Origin: CAIMUS01 sp963708455
GTDB taxonomy: Bacteria; Pseudomonadota; Gammaproteobacteria; Competibacterales; Competibacteraceae
Length of the DNA: 64,000 nt
Reading direction: 5' to 3'
NCBI GenBank assembly: GCA_963708455.1
Contig: CAVPSQ010000004.1
Location: 248,001 to 312,000, forward strand
Shown: positions 8,070 through 17,123 of the stretch, piece after piece
Numbering within the stretch: position 1 is the stretch's first letter
Layout of the letters: each line of letters begins with the position of its first letter
The notes under the pieces: generated by a model
What the model saw: only the letters and a program-made list of their open reading frames with translations
Database searches by the model: none
Told to the model about the DNA's origin: nothing
Position numbers and translations under genes: made by a program

Positions 8070-8348
8070 ATGTTGACACCCGCCAGTCGACCCCGCCCCG
8101 CTGACGGCATCCTGACACAACAGGCAGCCGACCAGCAGATCCTGTTGAAGCTCGACAGCGGAGAATACTATGCCCTCGACGACATCGGCAGCCGGGTCTG
8201 GGCGTGCTGCGACGGTGCCCACCGCATCGCGGATATAGTCACTGTTATTTGTACCGAATACGAGGTCCCTGCTGCAACAGCGGAAGCCGACGTGCTGGAT
8301 TTATTACAGGAACTGGTCGATGAACAACTTCTGCTCGAGGGTCACTAG
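8070..8348 (+). CDS. PqqD family peptide-binding protein (RiPP recognition element)
   Basis: 92 residues, PqqD-like winged-helix fold that binds leader peptides in RiPP pathways (lasso B1 role). Visible family signs are DGILTQQAADQQILLKLDSG, then YYALDDIGSRVWACCDG, then the helical tail ADVLDLLQELVDEQLLLE. It lies between the precursor and the B2 protease and overlaps the latter by 29 bases in another frame, so coupling is likely. It should recognise the YxxPxLxxLG leader of the upstream peptide. Confidence 0.85.
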   Translation: MLTPASRPRPADGILTQQAADQQILLKLDSGEYYALDDIGSRVWACCDGAHRIADIVTVICTEYEVPAATAEADVLDLLQELVDEQLLLEGH

Positions 8349-8790
8349 CCGGCTCAACAGCCTGCCCCGCTTACGCAGTTGGGGTGAGCTGCTGTTGTTT
8401 GTGCAGATTGTCTGCTTTGCCTCCACCGTTCCGCTGCTGATGCGCCTCAGGTTGACCACCGTTCAGTCACTGTTAGCACCCCGCAAGGTGCCCCTTTCTC
8501 CTTCCCATGCCCGCGTGCAGCAGATCGTCAACTATGTGACCAGCGCTGTCCGACTGGGCAGACCGGTGATCCGCGACAGTTGCCTGATCCGGGGGCTGAC
8601 GCTGTATTACTTTCTGAACCGGGCGGGACTGAATATCGCTCTGTATTTCGGCATGGGAAAGCTGGCGGATGAGTTTGCCGCTCATTGTTGGCTGGTCAGG
8701 GACGGCGAACCGTTTCTGGAGTGCCAGGATCCCCGACCTCTGTTCAGTACTGTTTACTGCTTCCACGCCGAGCGCGACGCCCAGACATGA
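8320..8790 (+). CDS. Lasso-type B2 leader protease (transglutaminase-like)
   Basis: 156 residues. Cysteine protease of the lasso B2 family (transglutaminase-like fold), which removes the leader after the T-x site. The catalytic triad is visible: Cys88 in IRDSCLIRGLTLYYFL, His122 in AHCWLVRDG and Asp128. The hydrophobic N-terminus (LLLFVQIVCFASTVPLLM) is common in this family. Its stop overlaps the start of the kinase gene (ATGA). The expected ATP-dependent lasso cyclase (asparagine-synthetase-like, protein C) is absent from this cluster and from the whole window. Confidence 0.85.
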   Translation: MNNFCSRVTSRLNSLPRLRSWGELLLFVQIVCFASTVPLLMRLRLTTVQSLLAPRKVPLSPSHARVQQIVNYVTSAVRLGRPVIRDSCLIRGLTLYYFLNRAGLNIALYFGMGKLADEFAAHCWLVRDGEPFLECQDPRPLFSTVYCFHAERDAQT

Positions 8791-9791
8791 TAGCTGCTGT
8801 CACGTCAATCGAGGAATCGGTTCTCTCCCGTTACTTCATTTTCCACGGCCTCCCCCTCGCAGTACAGTCCGATCAGGCCGATGTCCTGGCGGCGGTGCAA
8901 CTCAGGTTAAGACATTTCGCAGTGGATGCATTACCGGATCCACCACAACTGACTTTCGAATTTCACGGTGTGCCCGAGTCGGCACCGCCGCTCATTGAGC
9001 AACCGGCAGAGCCGCTCAGGCTGATTTATGAACTGCCAAGGGGAAAAATCTATTACGGCGATACCGATGATCTGCTCTATCTTGAACTGGACAGTGGGTT
9101 TCGGGCGCTGTGCCACCCTCGCGACGGGTATACGCGCATCGCCATGCCGGCGCAGCACGGCGACTTGTGGCTGCCCTCCCATCTGTTGTTCATGCTGCCC
9201 TTCATGGAACAGTTGAAGCGCCGTGGGTTGTATAGCATCCATACTGCCGGTCTTTGCATCAAGGGTCAGGGCGTGCTTTTCCCCGGCGCCAGCGGTGCTG
9301 GCAAATCCACCCTGACGCTGACGCTGCTGCGGGCAGGCTTCAGTTTGCTGGGCGACGACTTGGTTTTTCTGACGCCGGGCGAGACAGGCGTACGGATGCT
9401 GGCTTTTCCGGATGAAATCGGCGTGACCGAGCAGACTCTCGGTTTCTTCCCGGAATTGCAGCCGCTGTTGGCGCAGCCGCTGACCCCCGGCTTTACCAAA
9501 AGACAGTTGTTAAGTGAACAGTTTTATCCGCACGAATGGGTGGCGGCCTGCACGCCGCGAGTGCTTATTTTCCCCCAGGTCAGCGCCACTCCTGGCAGCA
9601 CGCTGCAGCCCATGAGCCGGGATGAAGCTCTGCTGGAATTGATACCCAATATCCTGTTGACCGAGCGTCGCTCTTCGCAGGCGCACCTCGACAGCCTGGC
9701 AGCGTTGGTCAAGCAGTGTGACTGTTACCGCCTCGAGACCGGGCGCGACTTCGATACCCTCCCAACGTTGCTGACGAGCTTGCTGTCCTGA
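8787..9791 (+). CDS. HPr-kinase-like P-loop kinase of the RiPP cluster
   Basis: 334 residues from the ATG at 8787. The C-terminal half has an HprK-type P-loop, GASGAGKST (residues 167-175), followed by LLGDDLVFL (Asp190-Asp191), as in HPr kinases and lasso peptide kinases. The N-terminal ~150 residues are family-specific and carry LRLIYELPRGKIYYGDTDDL. There is no HPr or PTS gene nearby, so a role in carbon control is unlikely. By analogy with PadeK-type kinases it may phosphorylate the precursor's terminal Ser. It overlaps the B2 gene by 4 bp and closes the cluster. Confidence 0.8.
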   Translation: MIAAVTSIEESVLSRYFIFHGLPLAVQSDQADVLAAVQLRLRHFAVDALPDPPQLTFEFHGVPESAPPLIEQPAEPLRLIYELPRGKIYYGDTDDLLYLELDSGFRALCHPRDGYTRIAMPAQHGDLWLPSHLLFMLPFMEQLKRRGLYSIHTAGLCIKGQGVLFPGASGAGKSTLTLTLLRAGFSLLGDDLVFLTPGETGVRMLAFPDEIGVTEQTLGFFPELQPLLAQPLTPGFTKRQLLSEQFYPHEWVAACTPRVLIFPQVSATPGSTLQPMSRDEALLELIPNILLTERRSSQAHLDSLAALVKQCDCYRLETGRDFDTLPTLLTSLLS

Positions 9792-9999
9792 AGCCGGGAA
9801 CGCTATTGCCACCGGCCGGGCTTGCTGTAAGTCGTTTCCCGTTGCGCCCGACCGTAATGGGCTCAGTCCTTGCCGCTATAGACAAAGGGCGAGTCGACAA
9901 ATTGTAGTAAAGTGTAAACTTACTGGGACGCGGGACGACGGAATAGCCCAATAAAGTTAATATTGAAAGAATTCTGGAGAGATCACGTTAATCCCGGCT

Positions 10000-11371
10000 A
10001 TGCGAAAACTGATACTGATAAGTCCCGCCCCTGTCGACCAGCAACTACAGCAGACGCTCGTCGCCGGTGGCTGGAAAGTGTATGCCGCTCAGGATGAGGC
10101 ACAGGCCAGAGTCTGGCTGAGAGAGCAGCGCTTCCGTGTGGGCCTGATTGTGCTGGCGAATTACGCAGGGGAGGATATTCCCTCCTGGATCAGCGCTCTC
10201 GTTATTGCCTACAGGATAGGCTGGATAATGGCCTTACCTAAATCTTTGCTGCAATCGCCGGCTACGCTCGCCCTCATCAGCGAACGTTGCTACGACTACC
10301 AGGTATTGCCGTTCGATGCCCAACGCCTGTTGTTCGCGATCGGCCATGCCTATGGCATGGTCGAACTGGTGGAACTGCGCGAGCAGCGGCAGTATGAGGA
10401 GGGAGGCTGCTACGGGATGATCGGCAACAGCCCTGCCATGCAGGCTCTCTACCGGGGCATAGAAAAAGCGGCTGCCGTGGATATCCCCGTGCTGATTACC
10501 GGTGACAGCGGCACGGGCAAAGAGCTGACGGCCCACGCCATCCATGCTAATTCCCGTCGTTGCCAACATCCTTTCGTGGCCATGAACTGCGCCACCCTGC
10601 CGGCGACTCTGCTCCAGACGGAATTATTGGGTCACGAGAAAGGGGCTTTCACGGGAGCCCATAAACGCACCCCGGGACGCATCGAAATGGCCGCTGGCAG
10701 GGACCCTGCTACTGGATGAAGTCGGCGCTCTGCCGCTGGATTTACAGGCCAAGCTGCTGCGTTTTCTCCAGGAAAAAGTTATCCAGCGTGTCGGCGGACA
10801 CAGCACCATTCCGGTCGATGTGCGCCTCATCGCCGCCTCGCGTATCGATCTGGAACAGATTGTGGGCGAGGGGCGCTTTCGCGAAGACCTTTACTATCGT
10901 TTGAATGTCCTGCGTCTGCACACTCCCAGCCTGGGTGACCGGGACAACGATGCCGAGCAACTGGCGCGCTTCTTCTTCGCCCGCCTGGCCGATGAAACGC
11001 AAACGCCCGCCAAAGGCTTGAGCCGGGAGGCTTTGCATCTGATCAATCAGTACTCCTGGCCGGGCAATGTATCCGAACTGATAAACCGTCTGCGCAAGGC
11101 CATGCTGCTGAGCAAAGGCCCGTATATCACGCCTGCCGAACTGGGCCTGGAAAGACGCTCGCCCCGCCGCGGACTGCTGACCCTGGAGGAGTTCCGGACC
11201 TCCGCGGAGCGGGAGGCTGTCCACGCCTCGCTGTGCCGTAGCCGCTATAACATCTCGCGGGCTGCCCGGGAGCTGGGAGTATCCCGCCTGACCCTGTACC
11301 GGCTGATGGAAAAGCACGGTATCGTTCGTGAGATGGCGGGCTTGAGAGTCACCGCGAACAGGCTGCAATAG
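10000..11371 (+). CDS. Sigma-54-dependent activator, VpsR/NtrC-like, frameshifted
   Basis: Transcription activator of about 456 residues in two frames: 10000-10719 and a continuation from 10700 to the stop at 11371. Frame is restored by removing one base near 10699 (an extra A in ggcaggg), giving IEMAAGGTLLLDEVG. The N-terminal receiver-like domain (residues ~1-125) lacks an Asp at the expected phosphorylation site (GLIVLANYAGED), as in atypical VpsR-type regulators. The AAA+ domain has Walker A GDSGTGKE and the sigma-54 contact motif GAFTGA. A Fis-type HTH (NISRAARELGVSRLTLYRLM) is at the end. It ends 5 bases from the convergent PrsT-like gene. Likely controls EPS/PEP-CTERM or the upstream peptide cluster. 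Inactive if the frameshift is real. Confidence 0.8.
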
Positions 11372-11376
11372 GCCGG

Positions 11377-13830
11377 CTACTGTAAGCTGTCCAGCAGTGC
11401 GCGCGCCTGGTTCTGTTCCTCGAAAACCGTGCCCGAGTTCAACAGCTTTTGCAATTCCTGGCGCGCCTTATCCCGCTGGCCGGCTTTGGCGTAGGCAACG
11501 GCCAGGTGATAGCGGATCACCAGTACCTGCGGCGCTTGGGCCACCGCCTGCGCCAGCAGGCCGGCACCGCGCTCCGGCTGATTGTTCTGCACCAGAATCC
11601 ATCCCAGGGTATCGACGATCTCGGGGCGCTCCGGCGCCAACTGGGCGGCTTTTTCGGCCATAGTCAGGGCGCGCGGGCTGCCTGCCTGCTGATAGAGCCA
11701 GGCCAGATTGTTGAGGGCATCGACATTGTCCGGCGCCAGTTCGACGATGCGTTCGTATTCGATAAGGGCTTCCCCGGACCGTTGCAACTGCGTCAGATAG
11801 CCGGCAAGCTGGAATCTGACAGCGATGTCTCGGGGCTGCCGGGACAACCACTGGCGCAGCGTCGCCACGGCGGCCTGCTGTTCTCCCTGGGCGTCCTGGG
11901 TAGCGGCCAGCGCCAGCGCCAGCCTGCCATCGGGAGCGCGCTCGTAGGCCGCTTTATAGGCGGCGACCGCCTTAGCGAGATCGCCCTGCTGGCGGTAAAT
12001 ATCACCTTCCAGACGATAGCCGAGCGCCGGATTGTCAGAGTGGTCTTGCAGGAAGCGCGCGTCTTGCAGCGCCGCGGCGTAGCGCTTCTCCTGCAAATTC
12101 AATTGTATCCGGGTCAACAGCGCCGGCAGAAAGTCGTTTTGCAGGCTCAGCGTCCTGGCCAGCGCCACGGCGGCCGCCTGCCGGTCGCCGGCTCTCAGTT
12201 GAGCCAGCGCCAGTGCATGCCAAGCCTCCGCCGCTTGCGGTTGGGCGGCGGTCAGGCGGCGTAAATCCGGCAGAGCACCCGCTATGTCGCCGTTCGCCAG
12301 GCGCGCCAGCGCCAGGGCGCGCAGCACCTTGAGATCGTCGGGCTTGGCTTGATGCAGGCGTTCGGCGACGGCCAGCGCCTTGGCGTTCTCCTGATATTGC
12401 AGGTACTGACTGATCAGCAGCAGGCCGGCGCCGACGTACTGTGGATCGCGCTCGACAGCCTGCTCCAGCCAGATGAGGGCGTTTTTATTGCCCAGCGCCT
12501 GCGCCGCATCCATTTCGCCGGCGGCCTGATCCAGGCGCCCTATGCCCAGATGCTGCATGGCGAGCCAGTTGCGCAGTTGGCCGGAATCCGGCTGCAAGTC
12601 CGCGGCGCGCTTTATGTAGGCCGAGCCCTTCTCATGCTCTTTATTCTGCATGTAGGCGGAGCCGAGCAGAATCAGTAAATTGCGGTCCTGCGGCGCCTGG
12701 GCCAGCGCCGGATTCAACACCTCGATAGCCTGGGCTGGCTGGTCGAGCTGTAATTTGGCTGCGGCCAGCAGTTTGCGGGCCGGTAGGTGCTGGGGCTGCT
12801 GTTGGATAAGGCGGGTCAGCACCTGGTCAGCCTGATTGATCTGATTCTGCGCGAAGTACACGTAACCGAGCAGCAGCAGCGTATTGGGATCGTCCGGCGC
12901 TATCTTCAATACCTGTTCGGCGGCCTCCTGGGCACCTTGCAGATCCTTCTTGTTAAACAACGCTTGGGCACGCAGGTAATGGGCGGACGGCAGTTGCGCA
13001 GCCGTTTGTTCCACTTTATCGATATCGGCCAAAGCCTGATCCCATTTTCCCTGCAAGCTGTTGATCTGAGCGCGGCCCAGCAGCGCGAATAGATTGTCCG
13101 GCTGCAATTCCAACGCGCGCTGATAAGCTTCCAGGGATTCTGGATAGCGTTGTTGCAGCAGGCCCAATTCACCCTTGTAAACCCAGATTTCGGGGCGCCC
13201 CGGATCGCTTTGCAGGGCTCTGTCGATGAAAGTGGCGGCTGTGGCGTAATCCTTATCCTGTACCACCGCCAGCCGGGCCGCCCCGGTCAGGGCATCCACG
13301 TTGCCGGGGTCCACTCGCAGGGCGGTGGAGAAGCGATTGTCGGCTGCATCGAAACGCTGCAGACCCAGCTCGGCCAGCCCCGCCATCGCTATCAGGCTGG
13401 CGCGAGTGGCGGGTGAATCCTGGGGTAACAAGGCGATGTCCTGGATAAGCGGTTCATATTTGCCCTGCGCCAGGTAGGCGTTAGCCAGCGGCAGCCGCCA
13501 CTCGCCACCGGCCGCGTCCAGCGTCCTGACCTGTTGCAGTTCCTTCTCCGCCGCGATGGCGTTGCCCTGGCGCAGATAGAGCTGTCCCAGCAGCAGACGC
13601 GCCTGCACGTTGCCAGGTTCCTGCTGCAAAGCGTTCTTGAGCTGAATCTCGGCCGCTTTCAGGTCTTGCTTGCCCAGATAGGCGCGGGCCTCGTCCACAT
13701 AAGCAGCGGCCTCCTTGGCGGAGGCCGGCGACCAGTCGCCGCAACCAAGGACAACGCCAAGCAGTAACAATATCGGGTAGCGGTGGAACACGTACAGCGC
13801 CTCGTTTGAAAGACTGGATAGAATTGCCAT
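11377..13830 (-). CDS. PrsT-like TPR-repeat lipoprotein
   Basis: 817 residues. The N-terminal signal has a lipobox ending V-L-G-C (Cys near residue 30), so it is predicted to be lipid-anchored. The rest is built of about 20 tetratricopeptide repeats, for example AYLGKQDLKAAEIQLKNAL, AYQRALELQPDNLFALLG and NNLAWLYQQAGSPRALTMAE. Length and layout fit the PEP-CTERM system TPR lipoprotein PrsT, which accompanies exopolysaccharide/exosortase loci. The start overlaps the tatD stop by one base (TAATG). It is the last gene of the operon beginning at 21992 and converges with the sigma-54 regulator. No exosortase gene is in this window. Confidence 0.82.
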   Translation of the reverse strand: MAILSSLSNEALYVFHRYPILLLLGVVLGCGDWSPASAKEAAAYVDEARAYLGKQDLKAAEIQLKNALQQEPGNVQARLLLGQLYLRQGNAIAAEKELQQVRTLDAAGGEWRLPLANAYLAQGKYEPLIQDIALLPQDSPATRASLIAMAGLAELGLQRFDAADNRFSTALRVDPGNVDALTGAARLAVVQDKDYATAATFIDRALQSDPGRPEIWVYKGELGLLQQRYPESLEAYQRALELQPDNLFALLGRAQINSLQGKWDQALADIDKVEQTAAQLPSAHYLRAQALFNKKDLQGAQEAAEQVLKIAPDDPNTLLLLGYVYFAQNQINQADQVLTRLIQQQPQHLPARKLLAAAKLQLDQPAQAIEVLNPALAQAPQDRNLLILLGSAYMQNKEHEKGSAYIKRAADLQPDSGQLRNWLAMQHLGIGRLDQAAGEMDAAQALGNKNALIWLEQAVERDPQYVGAGLLLISQYLQYQENAKALAVAERLHQAKPDDLKVLRALALARLANGDIAGALPDLRRLTAAQPQAAEAWHALALAQLRAGDRQAAAVALARTLSLQNDFLPALLTRIQLNLQEKRYAAALQDARFLQDHSDNPALGYRLEGDIYRQQGDLAKAVAAYKAAYERAPDGRLALALAATQDAQGEQQAAVATLRQWLSRQPRDIAVRFQLAGYLTQLQRSGEALIEYERIVELAPDNVDALNNLAWLYQQAGSPRALTMAEKAAQLAPERPEIVDTLGWILVQNNQPERGAGLLAQAVAQAPQVLVIRYHLAVAYAKAGQRDKARQELQKLLNSGTVFEEQNQARALLDSLQ

Positions 13831-14641
13831 TAGCTTACCGTGCAGGAGATGCCAAAAAAGGTGCAGGCGGTGCGGGTGGTGGCAGCCGCGACGGTCTCGG
13901 CGGGTAGTTCCAGACAGGCGGCCACTGTGCGCAGGATATGGGGCAACAGAGCCGGTTCGTTGCGCCCCGCCCTGGGTTGCGGACGCAGATCGCGCGGCGT
14001 CAGATAGGGCGCGTCGGTTTCCAGCAGCAGCCGCTGCAGGGGAATGCGTTTGACCAGTTCCTGCAAATGCAATCCCCGGCGCGGGTCGCAGATCCAGCCG
14101 GTGATGCCGATGTGCAGATCCATTGCCAGGTAAGCTGCCAGGTCGTCGGCGTCGCCGGTAAAGCAATGGACCACCGCCGGCCCCAACCGGTCCCGGTAAC
14201 GGCCGAGGATCTGTACGAAGCGTGCGCGCGCATCGCGCTCGTGCATAAACACCGGCAGACCCAGCGCGACCGCCAGCTCCAGTTGCGCCTCGAAGGCCCG
14301 TTCCTGTTGGGGACGGGGGAGAAATCCCGATTGAAGTCCAGCCCCGTTTCGCCCAGCGCAACGACTTCGGGCCGGGCGGCCAGTTCGCTCAAGCACCGGG
14401 CGGTGTCCTCCTGCCAGTGGCGGGCGTCATGCGGATGCACGCCGGCGGTGGCATACAGGATGCCGGGATAACGCCGGGCCAGCTCGCCAGCCGCCAGACT
14501 GCCGGGCAAACTGGCGCCGGTGACCACCAGCCGGGTTACCCCGGCGGTGCGGGCGCGGGCGATGACGGCGTCCAGATCCTTGCGGAAAGAGGCATGGGTC
14601 AGGTTGACGCCGCTATCGACCAGTTCCATCGGGGCGTTCAT
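13830..14641 (-). CDS. tatD: TatD family metal-dependent hydrolase, frameshifted
   Basis: TatD-type deoxyribonuclease of the amidohydrolase fold (quality control, DNA repair roles proposed). The N-terminal part starts at 14641 with MELVDSGVNLTHASF, GVHPHD and GETGLDFNRDFSP. It then continues in another frame with PQQERAFEAQLELA, VFMHERDA, VVHCFTGDADDL and LLLETDAPYLTP. The break is near 14325 in a C5 run where one more C restores the frame (compare E. coli LDFNRDFSPPQAQEKAF). Full length would be about 270 residues, normal for TatD. The start overlaps the preceding gene by 4 bp. A homopolymer indel in a conserved gene suggests sequencing error as likely as decay. Confidence 0.85.
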
Positions 14642-16185
14642 TGCGCCGCCTGCGCCGCCCGTTCGTAGAGTCTGCCGGCGCCGGCGAGTTCGCCGGCCGC
14701 TTCCAGCAATTCCGCCGCTCGCACCAGATCGCCGGCCAGTTCGGCGCGCTGCGCTTCTTGCAGCAGCCGCGGCCGGGCGCTGGCCTGGCCGGCGGCGCGG
14801 CGCGGCGCGGCAACCGCCGGCAGGGTGTCGACTTCGGCCTGGCACACGCTCTCCGCCACCCGGTCCAGCAGTTGTCGGCTGGTTGAGGAAAGCCCCTCCT
14901 GCAGCGCCGGTGCCGCGCCCACCCACAGGGTCCAGGCGGGCAGCAGCCGGCGGCTGTCGAAGCCATAAGCGCCGCCGTTGATCACCACAACCACCCGCTC
15001 CGCGCTCAGCTTGAACAGCCGCGCGCGGGCGCCTTCCGGCAACGGCGGATGGAAGGTATAGCCGGTTTCCACATACAACCCGCCGGGGTCGAGTCGGGCG
15101 AGCGGGATGCCGAACGGCAGGGTCTCCGCCAAGCCGCCGGGAGCCAGCAACAGATGTCTGCCGGCACCCGGCAGCAGGAACGCCCGTTCCGCCGCCGGAC
15201 GGACCATCAGGAAAGCGCGCAACCAGCGCAGCTCGGCGTCGTCCAGCAGCACGGCGTCGGTTGCGGTAGGAGCGTACCTGCTGGCGGTCAGATGCACCGG
15301 CAGGGGAGCCGGTAGAAGCGCCGGATGAGCGGCGGGGACCGTAGCGACCGGCTGCAGCGGTGCCGTCAGCAAGTCCGCTCCGTCGCTCTCTGCCCCCAAC
15401 AGTCGCAGCCGGGCATGGCCGGTGTCGGCCCCACCCAACACCCAGATCTCATCCGCAGGAATCAGCCCTTCCAGCAGCGGTTCCGCCAGAGGCAGGCGAT
15501 AGCGGCTGTCGACCAGCAGGCGGCCGCTGCCCAAGGGGGCGGCCTGCGCGAGCAGCGTATAGGGCAGACTGGCGATGGCCCGTGCCAGTGACGGCGGAAT
15601 GACGCCCTGCCGAGCCTGCAAGCGCAACAGCAGCACCCCATCCGCCGGCTGCTCGCTCTGCAGGGGGCGGCGCAAGGCCGGTACGATGCCTACCTTGATG
15701 GCCAGCGCCAGGGCGCGCTTCAAGACCCAGCGCCCCAGGCTGCCGGGCACGATGACGGCCAGCGCCGCTGGCGGTGTCAACTGGCCGGGCCGCAGCGGCG
15801 TCTCGGCCAGCAGCGCAGTGGGCTCCACTAGAGGCCATAACTCCGGAGTCAGTTCTGCCGTCGTGTCGGTCGCAGGAAGTCTGTCGCCCGGCGCCGTCGC
15901 CAGCCAGGCAGCGCCGGCGCGGCTATAAGGGTGGCCGCCGGCTGTGCGGATCAGCGCCGCCGCCGCCGCCCAGGGCGCGGCGATTTCCGCCCACCACGTG
16001 CCCGCCGGGCTGCGGCGGCACAGGGCACTGTCCGCCAGACGGGCTTCCGCCGCCGCCCCCAGAAACGCCAGCACACCGGCAGGATTGGCGAAGCAGCCGC
16101 CGGTGGTTGCGCTCGCTTCGCCAGCGGCCGGTTCTGCGTCCAGGCGGAGCTTGAGGATGTAGGGAAATGCGGCCCTGTTAGTCAT
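14638..16185 (-). CDS. Uncharacterised protein of the AAA/MoxR operon (515 aa)
   Basis: Not recognised by a named family that I can confirm. 515 residues from the ATG at 16185 (MTNRAAFPYILKLRLD), which overlaps the stop of the preceding TPR gene (ATGAC). Ala/Leu/Pro-rich; no signal peptide or membrane helix. Conserved-looking segments are FLGAAAEARLADSALCR, DEIWVLGGADTGHARL and LAETLPFGIPLARLDPGGLY. The C-terminal ~60 residues are helical and TPR-like (RAAELLEAAGELAGAGRLYE). Position and size resemble the large variable 'X' partner proteins of FtsH/vWA/MoxR ternary systems, but this is inference. Confidence 0.7.
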   Translation of the reverse strand: MTNRAAFPYILKLRLDAEPAAGEASATTGGCFANPAGVLAFLGAAAEARLADSALCRRSPAGTWWAEIAAPWAAAAALIRTAGGHPYSRAGAAWLATAPGDRLPATDTTAELTPELWPLVEPTALLAETPLRPGQLTPPAALAVIVPGSLGRWVLKRALALAIKVGIVPALRRPLQSEQPADGVLLLRLQARQGVIPPSLARAIASLPYTLLAQAAPLGSGRLLVDSRYRLPLAEPLLEGLIPADEIWVLGGADTGHARLRLLGAESDGADLLTAPLQPVATVPAAHPALLPAPLPVHLTASRYAPTATDAVLLDDAELRWLRAFLMVRPAAERAFLLPGAGRHLLLAPGGLAETLPFGIPLARLDPGGLYVETGYTFHPPLPEGARARLFKLSAERVVVVINGGAYGFDSRRLLPAWTLWVGAAPALQEGLSSTSRQLLDRVAESVCQAEVDTLPAVAAPRRAAGQASARPRLLQEAQRAELAGDLVRAAELLEAAGELAGAGRLYERAAQAAQ

Positions 16186-16865
16186 AAGATCGCGGCGGCA
16201 GACTGGGTGTCCTCCTCGATCGGTTCCAGCGGTACGCCCGTAGCGTCCCCCCAGGTCGCCAGCGCCCAGCTTTCCCAGCGACGCGCGGCGCCGGGAGAAC
16301 CGGCAGCTACGGTGGCGGCATGCAGCGCGGCGCACAGATCCGGGCGCTGCAGATGGTCCGTCACGCTGAAAGCCCAGGCTTCGACGCGCTGGCGCGCCGG
16401 ACCCGGCGACAACTGGTCGAACTGCTCGATGACACGCTGCAGACGGACAGCCGCCGCTCGGGCATGGCCGCCGGCGGTCTCGCAGCGGGCCAGCAGCAGT
16501 TCCAGTGCCAACCTATCCGCCAGGGAGTCCGGGGTAATTTCCTGGGCCAGCAGGTGGGCGCGGCGCCAGCGCTGCGCCCGATCCACCAGCAGCCAGGCGG
16601 CGGGCAGCCGCTCGCCGCTCTGGAGCAGGCACGCGGCGGCTTCATTAGGCCAATCGCAACGCTCGTAACAACGGGCGGCGTCTTGCCAGAGACCGGCCTG
16701 CTCGTAACCACGGGCCGCCGCCAGCCAGCGCTCCTGGTGCTCGTGCAACCGGGCGGCGCGAGCGTGTTCCTGCAGTTGTTCGAAGCAGCGGCAGGCGTCG
16801 TCCACCCGAGCGGCGCTCAGATAGCAATTCGCTGCCCGGCGCAGCAGCTCGGCCCGCCAGCTCAT
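16182..16865 (-). CDS. TPR-like protein of the AAA/MoxR operon
   Basis: 227 residues, helical repeat protein. Repeats with bulky aromatic/Cys spacing are visible: NCYLSAARVDDACRCFEQL, AARGYEQAGLWQDAARCYER and AAACLLQSGERLPAAWLL. These resemble TPR/ARM-like units also seen at the C-terminus of the downstream 515-residue protein. It overlaps both neighbours by 4 bp (starts in the 86-aa gene stop, ends in the 515-aa gene start). Probably a scaffold in the same complex as the two AAA ATPases. Function not known. Confidence 0.72.
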   Translation of the reverse strand: MSWRAELLRRAANCYLSAARVDDACRCFEQLQEHARAARLHEHQERWLAAARGYEQAGLWQDAARCYERCDWPNEAAACLLQSGERLPAAWLLVDRAQRWRRAHLLAQEITPDSLADRLALELLLARCETAGGHARAAAVRLQRVIEQFDQLSPGPARQRVEAWAFSVTDHLQRPDLCAALHAATVAAGSPGAARRWESWALATWGDATGVPLEPIEEDTQSAAAIL

Positions 16866-17122
16866 CGGCGGTAACGCTCCCGGCCAGGAGTTTCCGGCTG
16901 CACTGCGGCCGGTTCCGTTTCGCGATCGGGTTCGGGGGCGCCAGGCGCGATCTCCGTGACCCGTGGATGGCGCTCGATGACGCTGCCGATCGCCGCCGCG
17001 ACCCGGTCGTGTTCCCGGTTGTGTTCGGCTTCCGGGAGCACGGGGGTAGCGTGGTCGTCCACTAAAAATTCCTCCACTTCGCCAGTGAGCTTGTTGAAGC
17101 GCAACTTGACCCGAACTCTCAT
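16862..17122 (-). CDS. Small conserved-looking protein of the AAA/MoxR operon (86 aa)
   Basis: 86 residues from the ATG at 17122, one base after the stop of the coiled-coil gene. It starts MRVRVKLRFNKLTGEVEEFL, a short beta-rich segment, followed by an acidic linker and a Glu/Pro-rich tail ending ERYRR. The start is set by the tight spacing and by the absence of a sensible protein further upstream in that frame. The next gene overlaps by 4 bp. Not recognised beyond its place in the operon; the size and beta-strand head suggest an adaptor. Confidence 0.65.
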   Translation of the reverse strand: MRVRVKLRFNKLTGEVEEFLVDDHATPVLPEAEHNREHDRVAAAIGSVIERHPRVTEIAPGAPEPDRETEPAAVQPETPGRERYRR

Positions 17123-17123
17123 C

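Noticed and set aside
8787..9791. True HPr kinase/phosphorylase
   Set aside because: No ptsH, ptsN or rpoN neighbours, different N-terminal domain, and clear RiPP context.
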